From positions 1,345,001 to 1,409,000 of the forward strand of contig NZ_CP036433.1 in NCBI RefSeq assembly GCF_007751035.1: DNA of 64,000 nucleotides, read 5' to 3'. The stretch is from Lignipirellula cremea (GTDB lineage: Bacteria > Planctomycetota > Planctomycetia > Pirellulales > Pirellulaceae). A program made the position numbers and the translations under genes. Positions 9,411 through 18,070 of this stretch are shown one piece after another (position 1 is the first letter of the stretch; each line of letters begins with the position of its first letter). The notes beneath the pieces are model-generated. The model saw only the letters and a program-made list of their open reading frames with translations. It searched no databases and had not been told where the DNA came from.

Positions 9411-10328
9411 ATGGCGTCTCCCCGCGTCCGAACACTGCTGCTGATAGCCTGCGGTCCGTTGTTCGCCGGCCTGCCTGGCACGGCAACCCCGGCCGCCGCC
9501 CAATCGCTTTCTCCCCTGACATGGCAGACCGACGAAATTGGCTATGCCTATTACGAGACCGTGCGCAATGGCATGCGGCAGCGGGTCTATCAGCGACCCG
9601 ACCAGCAGGCGTTTGCCTGGGAGGTCCGCAATCACATCGGCAAGCTGGGGCTGCCCGACGCCCGGCCCCCGGCGGCGACCATCGGCCGCGATGCTCTCGG
9701 CCGAAATTGGCGCAGCGACGAGCTGGGCTATCCGTATTATGAGGTCGCCCGGGGACCCGTGTCGCACCGCGTGTACTACCAGCCGGAACGCCGGGCCGCA
9801 GCCGCCCAGGCCCGCTTTTATCTGCAGCAGGTCGACTGGGAAGCGGCCGCCAGGCAAGGCGTACGCAACGCTGTCGTCCGCGGATTCAATGCCGCCCGCA
9901 CGCCGGCCTTGCCCGCACCGGGCGCCATCAGGTCCGCCGTCAGCGACGCCCTGGTCGATGGCCTGAACCGGGTCGACGTCGCAAACCTGTCCCGGCCGCG
10001 CGCCGGCGATCAACCCCTGGGCCCTAGTGTGGCGACGTTCCAGCGGCTGGTCGAAGCGGGCGTCGAAGACGCCGTGGTGCAAGCCCTCAACCAGGTGCAA
10101 ACGCAGGCCGCCGCCTCGGAGCCGCCGCCTGCCGGAGAACGGACCGTGCTGCACGGCTGGGTGCAAAGCGACGAGGGACTCTTCCCGTTGCTGGCCGGGC
10201 CCGCGTATCAGCTGCGCCCGCTGGCCGACGTTCCCCTGATCGCCGTCTACTCGGAAGGACGTCTGCTCTACGCCCGCTGCCGCTATTTCGCCCTTTATGA
10301 AGACGCGCTGGAAACGCAGCGCGAATGA
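9411..10328 (+). CDS. Secreted protein with duplicated GY-YYE unit
   Basis: 305 residues with a signal peptide (cleavage near A30). Two copies of a roughly 43-residue unit follow: 38-80 (WQTDEIGYAYYETVRNGMRQRVY) and about 101-142 (WRSDELGYPYYEVARGPVSHRVY). A second internal pattern, V-AVV-GFN / ALVDGLN / DAVVQALNQV, recurs between 155 and 245. The C-terminal 60 residues look like a separate small beta domain. The start is supported by GAGG seven bases upstream. I do not recognise the family; an extracytoplasmic location follows from the signal peptide. It is convergent with the DUF6807 gene across a shared hairpin. Confidence 0.7.
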   Translation: MASPRVRTLLLIACGPLFAGLPGTATPAAAQSLSPLTWQTDEIGYAYYETVRNGMRQRVYQRPDQQAFAWEVRNHIGKLGLPDARPPAATIGRDALGRNWRSDELGYPYYEVARGPVSHRVYYQPERRAAAAQARFYLQQVDWEAAARQGVRNAVVRGFNAARTPALPAPGAIRSAVSDALVDGLNRVDVANLSRPRAGDQPLGPSVATFQRLVEAGVEDAVVQALNQVQTQAAASEPPPAGERTVLHGWVQSDEGLFPLLAGPAYQLRPLADVPLIAVYSEGRLLYARCRYFALYEDALETQRE

Positions 10329-10366
10329 GGAAATAAATCGCCCTCGGTCGGACGCGCATTAACGAA

Positions 10367-10396
10367 AACAGGCCGCCCGGGATGGGGCGGCCTGTT
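10367..10396. terminator. Bidirectional hairpin between convergent genes
   Basis: An 11-bp stem (AACAGGCCGCC / GGCGGCCTGTT) lies between the genes ending at 10328 and 10434. No long T-run is present on either side, so terminator efficiency is uncertain. Confidence 0.6.
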
Positions 10397-10433
10397 GCAT
10401 GAGGGGATCAACTGCGAGTTGTCAGGGCGACGC

Positions 10434-11699
10434 TCAGGCGCTGACCTTCACGTCGACCGGGTCAACGAAGTCGGCGTCGAGGGCGTTGACTTCCTCGACC
10501 GTCATTTCGCCGTCCTGCAGCCACACGCGATAATTCAGTTCCAGCGGCTGCTTCTCGGTCAGGTCGAATTCAAAGTACGAACCGAAACGGCCGTAGTCGC
10601 GTTCGCTGAAACGGGACTCTTTCGGGTTCTGCGGACGATCCAGATAGCAGGCCGTATAGCGATCGCCGTTGACGACGAAGCTCATGGCGTTCCAGGGCAG
10701 ATTGGCGTGGGTTTTGTCGCCGGGCCAGTTACGGAAGCTGCCGGGCTTGTCTTTGCCATCGGGACGCAGGTAGTAGGTTTCCTTGTTGGAAGTTTCGGCC
10801 ACGTGCTGCGCGGCGCGGAACTGGAAACCGGCGTGCTGCGGGTCGCCGTCCAGGCGAACGTCGCCGGCTTCGCTGGTGAGGCGATCGGCAAATTCGATCA
10901 GCATGCCGCCCGGGGTGTTGTAGACGGTCATCTCGCGGAGTTCGACGGCGAAGAGATCGTCTTCCGTGCCGTTCCAGTGAATCCGCACCAGGTGACGGCC
11001 GAGTACGGGACCCGTCTCTTGCGACAGGAACTCTTCGTGCGTTTGCGACTCGCCTTTATGCAGGTGCCAGATATCGGCTTTCTTTCCGTCGCCGTAGGCG
11101 ATCCGGTTAAAGCCATAGTACAGGCCGCGATGGTGCGGGAATTTGCCGCCGGGGCCCTTGGTGACCAGCTGCTTCCCTTGCGGGTCAAAGACATGGTGGT
11201 ACACCTTATAGGTTTCGCCGCGCCGCTCGGGCGTGGAGTTGTCGACCCGTTCGTACATGTAACGCAGCACGGGCTTGTCGCCGAAGGTCAGGTTGGCGTG
11301 CTTGCCCGGCTCGTCGGTCCAGGCAAAGGAAGTTCCCTTGGCGGGCTTGTCGCTGATCTGGGCTTTCAGTTCCAGCGTCTGGCCGGCCGCCAGTTTGGGC
11401 AGCACAAAGTGCAGCTCCCCTTGCCAGCCGGCGGCCTTGGTGCGGGTCGCCAGCAGGCCGGGTGCGGTGAGCTGGCCGACCAGTTCCTGGCCGTTGGCGT
11501 CGGTCAGGGTGACCGAGCTATCGCTGTCGAAGCCGGCGGGCAACTGCACCGGAACCGAGACAGGCGTATTCACGCGGTCATGTTTGCCGGCGGCGACCGT
11601 CAACTGCAGCGAGTGATCGGCCGCGCTGGCAACCGTTGCCCCTAGCAGCAACAGACTGAAACCGCACGCCAGGGTCGAATCAAGGAAAAATCGTTTCAT
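10434..11699 (-). CDS. Secreted PmoA-type (DUF6807) protein
   Basis: 421 residues with a signal peptide (MKRFFLDSTLACGFSLLLLGATVASA). The body carries the DUF6807 or 'methane oxygenase PmoA' pattern: PVLRYMYERVDNSTPERRGETYKVYHHVFDPQG, then FPHHRGLYYGFNRI, which contains the paired histidines typical of the family. Despite the database name, these proteins are not subunits of methane monooxygenase. They are abundant in planctomycetes next to sugar-degradation genes and are probably periplasmic, with an unknown sugar-related role. No sugar genes are adjacent here. The ATG at 11699 is the only start consistent with the signal peptide. Confidence 0.85.
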   Translation of the reverse strand: MKRFFLDSTLACGFSLLLLGATVASAADHSLQLTVAAGKHDRVNTPVSVPVQLPAGFDSDSSVTLTDANGQELVGQLTAPGLLATRTKAAGWQGELHFVLPKLAAGQTLELKAQISDKPAKGTSFAWTDEPGKHANLTFGDKPVLRYMYERVDNSTPERRGETYKVYHHVFDPQGKQLVTKGPGGKFPHHRGLYYGFNRIAYGDGKKADIWHLHKGESQTHEEFLSQETGPVLGRHLVRIHWNGTEDDLFAVELREMTVYNTPGGMLIEFADRLTSEAGDVRLDGDPQHAGFQFRAAQHVAETSNKETYYLRPDGKDKPGSFRNWPGDKTHANLPWNAMSFVVNGDRYTACYLDRPQNPKESRFSERDYGRFGSYFEFDLTEKQPLELNYRVWLQDGEMTVEEVNALDADFVDPVDVKVSA

Positions 11700-12213
11700 A
11701 GGATCAGGCAGGCCTTCGTAAAGAGTGAATGGAGTGTTGGTAACAGCATACCTGCGGCCGCGCGAATTCTCAATTTCCTTCCCAGAGTTCTGTGGAGAGC
11801 GATTCGCAGAGACGCAATTGGTAGAGGAGCCATTAGCAATTAGCTAAAACTCGCGCAGCCACAACCACCGCAGGGGATGGGCAGCCGATCGTTCGTTCCT
11901 CAAAGAGCAAATCATGAGGAAGGCGGGATCGAGAAGCTCTGGCAAAGGAATTTCGCCAAAGAGGGGCCGGCATCTGGGAAGTGCAACGCAGCGATTGCCG
12001 CCTGGCCCCACGGCTGACAGATTATCTGTGAGCCGTCATCAAAAGCACCTGCCTCGCCCGACTGTCACGTGTCAGGACGTGACGCGAGGAACGTTGGGTG
12101 CTTGTGGTTCTACAAAATTTGTACGGTGTTTGTACTGTGGTCGTACCGCGCATGGTCAGCTTTCGCCGGGCATGCGGTACTCAGGGCGCTTTCCCGCGAA
12201 GGGAAAAACGGCT
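11700..12213. other. Intergenic region without a supported gene
   Basis: 514 bases between the DUF6807 gene start and the rpsU stop. It contains two short inverted repeats, GTCACG-N8-CGTGAC (12064-12083) and TACAAA-A-TTTGTA (12111-12123), that could be protein-binding sites. No tRNA or clear promoter was recognised. The open frames covering it are arginine-rich and unsupported. Confidence 0.5.
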
Positions 12214-12402
12214 TTAGACGGCGCGATTCCGCTTGGAACGGCGTTCCGCCCGAAGTCGTGAGCGTCGCTTGATCTCGCTCGGTTTTTCGTAATATTCGCG
12301 GCGGCGCATTTCTTTTTTGATGCCACTGCGTTCCACTAGTTTACGGAAACGTCGCACAGCCTCCTGGATGGTTTCGCGATCACGGACCTGCAACCGAACC
12401 AT
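12214..12402 (-). CDS. rpsU: 30S ribosomal protein S21
   Basis: 62 residues: [46 protein letters not shown] and a basic tail, the typical bacterial S21. S21 sits on the small-subunit platform and helps base-pairing with mRNA leaders. ATG 12402 is preceded by AAAGGAGG at ideal spacing; the longer frame (to 12444) would put that site inside the gene. It is divergent from rpsB. Confidence 0.95.
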   Translation of the reverse strand: MVRLQVRDRETIQEAVRRFRKLVERSGIKKEMRRREYYEKPSEIKRRSRLRAERRSKRNRAV

Positions 12403-12567
12403 GCGTCCTCCTTTAATGGGGAAATGAATCAAAAATTCAGGCAATTCGGTATCGTATCGGAATTCCTTCGCCGCTGTCTAGACGAGCGCGCAGAAAATTA
12501 GCCAATTCGGGCCGGATTGCCGCCCTCTTTCTAATACAAGCCTCTGTACAAGACCGTCTCAAGACTA

Positions 12568-12591
12568 GCTGCTGCAGTGTTCTGCAGCAGC
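12568..12591. other. Perfect hairpin in the rpsU leader region
   Basis: GCTGCTGCAG-TGTT-CTGCAGCAGC is a perfect 10-bp stem with a four-base loop. No T-run follows it. It could be a structural element of the rpsU 5' region or a protein-binding palindrome. Confidence 0.55.
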
Positions 12592-12750
12592 GACCGCCCT
12601 TGACAGCGGCCCCCCAATTTAGCTTATGCCGGGCGCCAGGCAAGCTGCTTTTGTCTCGACGTCGCAGTAAAAGCGGCAGGCAAATCGCGGACGGAGGGCC
12701 AGGGAAGAACATTTTCATCAACACTTCATAGAAGGGTCGGCCGCGTCCAA

Positions 12751-12779
12751 TTGACCCTTTCTACCGCAACTGATAGATT
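12751..12779 (+). promoter_or_regulatory. Sigma-70-type promoter of rpsB
   Basis: TTGACC (12751-12756), a 17-base spacer and TAGATT (12774-12779). Transcription should start near 12786, about 175 bases before rpsB, leaving room for a regulatory leader such as an S2-binding site. Confidence 0.6.
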
Positions 12780-12960
12780 GTCCCAAATTCCCCACCCGGT
12801 CTTGTCAGGCGCCGCTCTTTGGCGGCCCCGTGTGGGCGATTATCTTTTTCAATTGCTTTGGCTCAAAGTTTCTCCTGCCAAACCCATCAGGGCTAAGGAA
12901 AACGGCTGATTCCCGGGTCACCGGTTTCAGACAGGCCAGGCCAACCACAAGGAGCACTCC

Positions 12961-13707
12961 ATGGCGGAGTCGTTAGTTTCAGAACTGGTAGAAGCAGGCG
13001 TTCATTTTGGCCACCGCGCGAGCCGGTGGAACCCCAAAATGGCTCCGTACATTTATGCACGGAAAAACCTGATCCATATTATCGACGTACGGGAAACCGT
13101 GCGCGGCATGCTGCGGGCCAAGAAATACCTGGGCCAGGTCGCCGCCGGCGGTAGTCTGGTGCTGTTTGTCGGCACCAAGCGTCAGGCCGGCGCCGCCATT
13201 GAACGCGAATCGCTGCGTTGCAAAATGCCGTTCGTCAGCGAACGCTGGCTGGGCGGGGCGTTGACCAACTTCCGCACCATTCGCAGTCGACTCGGCCGTC
13301 TGGAAGAGCTGGAAGCGTTGCGCTCGGGCGAAGAGCTGCAGTCCTACTCCAAAAAGATGCAGTCCGCCCTCAGTCGCGAATACCGCAAAATGTATCGCAA
13401 CCTGAACGGTCTTCGTTCGATGAACCGCCTGCCTGAGTGCCTGGTGGTGATCGACCCCAAGAAAGAGAAGAACGCCGTTCGCGAAGCGAACAAGCTTGGC
13501 ATTACGGTCGTCTCCCTGATTGATACCGACTGCGATCCCGATCCGGTCGATCTGCCGATCCCCGGCAACGACGACGGTATCCGTTCGATTGAAGCAGTCG
13601 TCAAGCATCTGGCGGACGCCGTGCTCGAGGGGTTGAACTCCCGCGCTGTCGACAAGCAGGCCGAACCGCAGCCCGTCGCCGTCGGCGCCGAAGAAGACAA
13701 AGACTAA
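12961..13707 (+). CDS. rpsB: 30S ribosomal protein S2
   Basis: 248 residues. The S2 signature is complete: [42 protein letters not shown] at the start, then [25 protein letters not shown] and [20 protein letters not shown]2 joins late to the 30S subunit and is needed for translation initiation. GGAG precedes the ATG at good spacing. It is first in an rpsB-tsf-pyrH cluster, the usual bacterial order, although GC-rich hairpins after rpsB and after tsf suggest partial termination between the genes. Confidence 0.97.
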   Translation: MAESLVSELVEAGVHFGHRASRWNPKMAPYIYARKNLIHIIDVRETVRGMLRAKKYLGQVAAGGSLVLFVGTKRQAGAAIERESLRCKMPFVSERWLGGALTNFRTIRSRLGRLEELEALRSGEELQSYSKKMQSALSREYRKMYRNLNGLRSMNRLPECLVVIDPKKEKNAVREANKLGITVVSLIDTDCDPDPVDLPIPGNDDGIRSIEAVVKHLADAVLEGLNSRAVDKQAEPQPVAVGAEEDKD

Positions 13708-13718
13708 CCCCTGGCGAT

Positions 13719-13743
13719 CCGGCCGCGGCAAACCCGCGGCCGG
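13719..13743 (+). terminator. GC hairpin after rpsB
   Basis: A perfect 10-bp stem (CCGGCCGCGG / CCGCGGCCGG) 12 bases after the rpsB stop, without a T-run. It is probably an attenuator or mRNA-stabilising hairpin rather than a full terminator. Confidence 0.5.
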
Positions 13744-13937
13744 TTCCGGGCGGGCCGAACCTGATTGCTTTCCCAGGGGTCTTTCCTGTGGCCTCTGTGG
13801 GATGGCTCGCTGTCGCCGCGCACAACGCAACAGCTCGCTGTGTCAGGGCGAGGGGTGTCTGCGCACTCACGCGCGACCCGCGTTGTGGCCCATTCCCAGT
13901 ATTTACATTGCCCTGTTAGGACGCGAGGAGAATCACC

Positions 13938-14768
13938 ATGGCGGATATTACTGCCAGTGCCGTCAAAGCATTTCGTGAAAGAACCGGTTTGCCGTTGATG
14001 GATTGCAAAAAAGCGCTGACCGAAGCCGGCGGCGACGAAGATGCAGCCATCGAAATCCTGCGGAAAAAGGGGAAAGCCCTGTCCGACACCCGCGGCGACC
14101 GCGAGACCTCGTTCGGACGCTTCGGCATCTACCTGGGCGACAATGTGGCCGCCCTGGTCGAACTCAAATGCGAGAGCGCCCCGGTCACCCAGAATGAAGA
14201 ATTCCGGCAACTGGCGAACGATCTGGCCCAGCAGTTGGCGACCGGCCCTGGCGCCGCCACGGCCGAAGAACTGCTCGCCCAGAACTCGCCCAGCAAAGGC
14301 ATTCCGCTGAGCGAACAGAAAGACGACCTGTTCAATCGCATCCGCGAAGTGTTCAACGTCGGCCGCATCGTTCGCTTTGAAGGCCGCTCGGGCGCCTATG
14401 AGCATCCCGGTTCGGTCGTGCATGGCGTTCTGCTGGAAGCCGACGGCGGTACGCCGGAGCAGCTCCGCGACATTTGCATGCACATTGCCGCCATGTCGCC
14501 TAGCGCTCTCAAAGTCGACGAACTGGACGCGGACGAAGTCGCCAAAGAACGGAACATCCTGCGTGAAGCCGCCCTCAAAGAAGGCAAACCGGAAAGCATT
14601 GTCGACAAAATGGTCGACGGCCGGATGGGGAACTTTTATGCGGAACGCGTCCTGCAGGAACAGCCTTTTGTGAAAGCCGAGAACAACGAAACGGTGGGCG
14701 CCTTTGCCGCCGCCAACGGCATCACGCTGAAAAAGTTCGTGCACTGGGAACTCAGCTCCACGAACTAA
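13938..14768 (+). CDS. tsf: Translation elongation factor Ts
   Basis: 276 residues. The N-terminal UBA-like segment is diagnostic (ITASAVKAFRERTGLPLMDCKKALTEAGGDEDAAIEILRKKG), as is the core (LVELKCESAPVTQNEEF). EF-Ts is the guanine-nucleotide exchange factor for EF-Tu. GAGGAG lies just upstream of ATG 13938. The 230-base gap from rpsB is longer than usual, so an extra promoter for tsf is possible, but I see no strong consensus. Confidence 0.96.
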   Translation: MADITASAVKAFRERTGLPLMDCKKALTEAGGDEDAAIEILRKKGKALSDTRGDRETSFGRFGIYLGDNVAALVELKCESAPVTQNEEFRQLANDLAQQLATGPGAATAEELLAQNSPSKGIPLSEQKDDLFNRIREVFNVGRIVRFEGRSGAYEHPGSVVHGVLLEADGGTPEQLRDICMHIAAMSPSALKVDELDADEVAKERNILREAALKEGKPESIVDKMVDGRMGNFYAERVLQEQPFVKAENNETVGAFAAANGITLKKFVHWELSSTN

Positions 14769-14792
14769 GCCTCGTGGAACTGGACCGAAGAC

Positions 14793-14821
14793 AACGCCCC
14801 GCAATGTGACTGCGGGGCGTT
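14793..14821 (+). terminator. Hairpin between tsf and pyrH
   Basis: An 11-bp stem (AACGCCCCGCA / TGCGGGGCGTT) followed by TCTCT. It would reduce read-through from tsf into pyrH. Confidence 0.6.
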
Positions 14822-14869
14822 CTCTGCAGTGGACCGTAGACCCGCACCCTCGAAGAAATGGAATGAACG

Positions 14870-15601
14870 ATGACGGATCCACGTTACAAGCGGGTCGTGC
14901 TCAAGCTCTCAGGCGAAAGTTTTTGCCGCGCCGATGAACGCGGCATCAGCATGGACGAAGTCGTCGCCATTGCCCGCCAGGTGCAAACGGCCGCTGAAAT
15001 GGGCTGCGAAATCGCCGTCGTCTGCGGCGGCGGAAATATCCTCCGCGGCGCCCAGTTCATGTCCCAAGGCGCCGGCATCCAGGAAGCTACCGCCCATTAC
15101 ATGGGCATGCTGGCCACCGTCATCAACGGCCTGGCCCTGCAGGACGCGCTGGAATCGCTCGGCTGCCAGACCCGGCTTACCTCCGCCATCCGGATGGACG
15201 GCGTGGCCGAACCGTACATCCGCCGTCGTGCGCGTCGTCATCTGGAAAAAGGCCGCATTGTGATCCTGGCTGCCGGCACCGGCAGTCCCTTCGTCACCAC
15301 CGACACGGCCGCCGCCCAGCGGGCTCTGGAGTTGGAAGCCGAAGTGCTGCTCAAAGCGACCCGCGTCGACGGCGTCTACAGCCACGACCCCGAGAAAAAC
15401 CCGCACGCCGAGTTCTACTCCAATCTGGATTACAGCACCGTGCTGGAGCGGAATTTGCGTGTGATGGACGGCACCGCCATCGCGCAGTGCATGGAACACA
15501 ACATGCCGATTCTGGTCTTTAACTTCCAGAAGCAGGGAAATATCCAGCGCGCCGTCAATGGCGAGCGGGTCGGCACGCTCATCGCTTCCCGGAGCGAATA
15601 G
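14870..15601 (+). CDS. pyrH: Uridylate kinase (UMP kinase)
   Basis: 243 residues of the amino-acid-kinase fold. The signature is [13 protein letters not shown], then [49 protein letters not shown] and [21 protein letters not shown]. It phosphorylates UMP to UDP with ATP, is hexameric, and is regulated by UTP and GTP in other bacteria. ATG 14870 gives [10 protein letters not shown]. The ribosome-recycling gene frr, usually next, is not present downstream; the next 500 bases contain no gene. Confidence 0.96.
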   Translation: MTDPRYKRVVLKLSGESFCRADERGISMDEVVAIARQVQTAAEMGCEIAVVCGGGNILRGAQFMSQGAGIQEATAHYMGMLATVINGLALQDALESLGCQTRLTSAIRMDGVAEPYIRRRARRHLEKGRIVILAAGTGSPFVTTDTAAAQRALELEAEVLLKATRVDGVYSHDPEKNPHAEFYSNLDYSTVLERNLRVMDGTAIAQCMEHNMPILVFNFQKQGNIQRAVNGERVGTLIASRSE

Positions 15602-16100
15602 CGCCGTCCGCCTGGAATTCAGCGCTCGCCCTTCCGAGCGAACGCTGTCCTGGCGTTGTTCGTCGCTTATCCCGGCGGCAGGCGTCCTTCTTCCTGCAGG
15701 GAAGTCTCTTCGCGTGCCCCGGGCAGCAAGCACGCGAGCGGAAGTCAGTGGCCGGCCGCTGGGGCGGCGCATTGGTCCGCTTTTTGGACAATTCCGAACC
15801 GCATGCCGCCTTGGCCCTGCGACCAGATCGCGCTGGATACCTGGCATCGGACCTTTCCTGAAACGGTCCAGCTCGGTAACTTGGCGCATCGGCAAGTGCG
15901 ATGTCACCACAGAAATTCAAGGCTTGACGCCGCGGACTCGGCCTCGATTCCGTACGCCCTTGCGGAACAGGACAGGACTCGCGGCCGAGACCACTACCCC
16001 AATTCTTGGCGTTAACACAGCACCCTTAAAGCGACGCGGAGCCAGTTGTCTCCCTGTTTTCTCCGCGACCAATTTTTTCCCAGACAAGTTTCGCGTCCGT
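15602..16100. other. Intergenic region where frr would be expected
   Basis: 499 bases between pyrH and the RimK-type gene. A long open frame reads through it in phase with the RimK gene, but its codons show no protein-like character. No frr, tRNA or strong promoter is visible. Confidence 0.55.
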
Positions 16101-17006
16101 ATGAATATCGCCATTTTGTCGCGCAATCCCAAACTCCACTCCACCATGCGGCTGAAAGAAGCGGGGGAGCAGCGGGGCCACAATACCATCGTGGTCGACT
16201 ATCTGCGCTGTTACATGGATATCGCGGCCCACAAGCCAAAACTGATTTACCAGGGACGTGCGCTCGACGATATCGATGCCGTTATTCCGCGAATTGGCTG
16301 GTCCCAGGCATTTTACGGCTCGGCCGTGGTGCGGCAGTTCGAAGTGATGGGCGTTCTCACCGTGAACCAGTCGATCGCCATCACCCGCACCCGCGACAAG
16401 CTGCGCTCGCTGCAGCTGCTTTCCCGAAAAGGGCTGGGTCTGCCGGTTACCGGTTTTGCCCATTCCACCAAAGACATCGACGGCCTGCTGCAGATCGTCG
16501 GCGGCGCCCCGCTGGTGATCAAGCTGCTGGAAGGCGCCCAGGGAATTGGCGTGATCCTGGCGGAGACGCTCAACGCGGCCCAGGCGGTAATCGAGGCGTT
16601 CCGCGGTCTCGATGCGAATATCCTGGTGCAGGAGTACATTCAGGAAGCGGCGGGAGCCGACTTGCGCTGCCTGGTTATCGACGGCAAAGTGGTCGCCGCC
16701 ATCAAGCGGCAGGCCGCCCCGGGAGAATTCCGAGCTAATCTGCATCGGGGCGGCACGGCCGAAAAAGTGCGCCTTTCGCCCGACGAACGCAGCTGCGCGG
16801 TGCGCGCCGCCAAGGCGATGGGCCTGGCGATTTGCGGCGTCGACCTGATCCGCTCCAACCGTGGCCCGCTGATCATGGAGGTCAACTCGACCCCCGGCCT
16901 GGAAGGACTGGAGTACGCCAGCGGCGTCGATGTGGCGGGAAAGATTATCGAATATGTCGAGCGTAAGGTAGACTCTTCGCACGGAGCTACCCCCACCATC
17001 GAATAG
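16101..17006 (+). CDS. rimK: RimK-family ATP-grasp glutamate ligase
   Basis: 301 residues. It begins [21 protein letters not shown] and carries the RimK hallmarks: [47 protein letters not shown], the ATP-grasp lysine segment [16 protein letters not shown], and the metal/ATP end [24 protein letters not shown]. The E. coli enzyme adds glutamates to the C-terminus of ribosomal protein S6. The real start is the ATG at 16101; the in-frame extension back to 15558 overlaps pyrH and is not coding-like. The zinc carboxypeptidase-like gene follows after 11 bases, a pairing seen with RimK in other bacteria, so the two probably act on the same modification. Confidence 0.9.
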   Translation: MNIAILSRNPKLHSTMRLKEAGEQRGHNTIVVDYLRCYMDIAAHKPKLIYQGRALDDIDAVIPRIGWSQAFYGSAVVRQFEVMGVLTVNQSIAITRTRDKLRSLQLLSRKGLGLPVTGFAHSTKDIDGLLQIVGGAPLVIKLLEGAQGIGVILAETLNAAQAVIEAFRGLDANILVQEYIQEAAGADLRCLVIDGKVVAAIKRQAAPGEFRANLHRGGTAEKVRLSPDERSCAVRAAKAMGLAICGVDLIRSNRGPLIMEVNSTPGLEGLEYASGVDVAGKIIEYVERKVDSSHGATPTIE

Positions 17007-17017
17007 CGGTCCTCTCC

Positions 17018-17965
17018 ATGACGTCACCGTTTCAAATTGCCGGCGAAGCAATCCCGCCGGGAGCCCGCCACCGGCTTGAGTTGCCCATCGCCCGCTTGCC
17101 GACGGAAACCTGGGTTTCCATGCCGCTGGAGGTCGTACACGGTCGGCGTCCCGGTCCGCGGCTATGGCTCAGTGCGGCCGTCCACGGCGACGAACTCAAC
17201 GGGGTGGAGATCATTCGCCAGGTGCTGGAAACGCTCGATCCGGTCACGCTGGTCGGCACCATCGTGGCGGCTCCCATCATTAACGTGTTCGGTTTTCTCA
17301 ACCAGTCGCGATATCTGCCCGATCGTCGTGATCTGAATCGCTGCTTTCCCGGCAACTCCAAAGGCTCGCTGGCCTCGAGACTGGCGAACCTGTTCATGAC
17401 CGAGGTCGTGCAACGCTGCACCCACGGTATTGATCTGCATACAGGCTCCAATCACCGCACCAACTGGCCGCAGATCAGGGCCAATCTGGCGGATCCGGAA
17501 ACTTTGCGCTGCGCCAACGCCTTTCGGGCGCCCATCATGATCAGCTCCGACCTGCGCGACGGTTCGCTCCGCGAGGCCGCGTCCGAGTACGGCGTGCCGG
17601 TGCTGCTGTACGAAGGCGGCGAACCTCAGCGGTTTAATCGTGAGGCGATCTCCCGGGGGGTCGAAGGGGTTCTGCGGGTGATGTCGGTTCTGGGAATGTG
17701 CAAACGGCCGAAGTTCAAGAAACGGGAAGAATCGCTCGTCGCCAGAACAACCACCTGGGTGCGTGCCCGCCGCGGCGGCATCTTTCGCCTGGAAGTCGAA
17801 CTGGGCGATCGGGTGAAGAAGAAGCAGCAGCTGGGTTTTATCGGCAATGCTCTGGCCGGCGAGGTGTCGGCGGTATCGGCTCCCGTCGCGGGCGTGGTCA
17901 TCGGTCTGAGCAACAATCCGCTGGTTAACCAGGGAGACAGCCTGGTGCATATCGCAGAATTATAG
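17018..17965 (+). CDS. Succinylglutamate desuccinylase/aspartoacylase-family protein
   Basis: 315 residues of the M14-like AstE/AspA family. The zinc motif HGDELNG (HxxE) follows LWLSAAVH, and DLNRCFPG and GIDLHTGSNHR supply the conserved Arg and the second zinc histidine. The C-terminal ~90 residues (VRARRGGIFRLEVELGDRVKKKQQLGFIGN) form a beta barrel like a biotinyl-lipoyl hammerhead, usual in this subfamily. These enzymes hydrolyse amide bonds to acidic amino acids. With rimK 11 bases upstream, a plausible role is trimming or reversing glutamate tails; that is inference. Confidence 0.85.
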   Translation: MTSPFQIAGEAIPPGARHRLELPIARLPTETWVSMPLEVVHGRRPGPRLWLSAAVHGDELNGVEIIRQVLETLDPVTLVGTIVAAPIINVFGFLNQSRYLPDRRDLNRCFPGNSKGSLASRLANLFMTEVVQRCTHGIDLHTGSNHRTNWPQIRANLADPETLRCANAFRAPIMISSDLRDGSLREAASEYGVPVLLYEGGEPQRFNREAISRGVEGVLRVMSVLGMCKRPKFKKREESLVARTTTWVRARRGGIFRLEVELGDRVKKKQQLGFIGNALAGEVSAVSAPVAGVVIGLSNNPLVNQGDSLVHIAEL

Positions 17966-18070
17966 TCCGGGCAGGCGGTCCGACCTGGCGACGAATTGCG
18001 ACCTATACTTTGCATGGGTTTAGATTCCCGCTGCTTTCTGGTCGTCTTTTCTTCTCACTCTTGAGCCGCT

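Larger units (their letters stand above)
12403..12960. other. Divergent rpsU/rpsB control region
   Basis: 558 bases without a supported gene, carrying the divergent 5' regions of rpsU (minus) and rpsB (plus). It includes a 10-bp-stem hairpin at 12568-12591 and a strong rpsB promoter at 12751-12779, which implies an rpsB leader of about 175 bases. The 95-codon frame at 12437-12724 lacks a ribosome binding site and any family resemblance. Confidence 0.65.

Noticed and set aside
12437-12724. A 95-codon frame upstream of rpsU
   Set aside because: No ribosome site, Arg/Leu-rich shadow-like composition, and it overlaps the rpsU leader.
15558-16100. A 181-codon N-terminal extension of the RimK gene
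   Set aside because: It overlaps pyrH and lacks protein-like composition; the family starts at MNIAILSRN.
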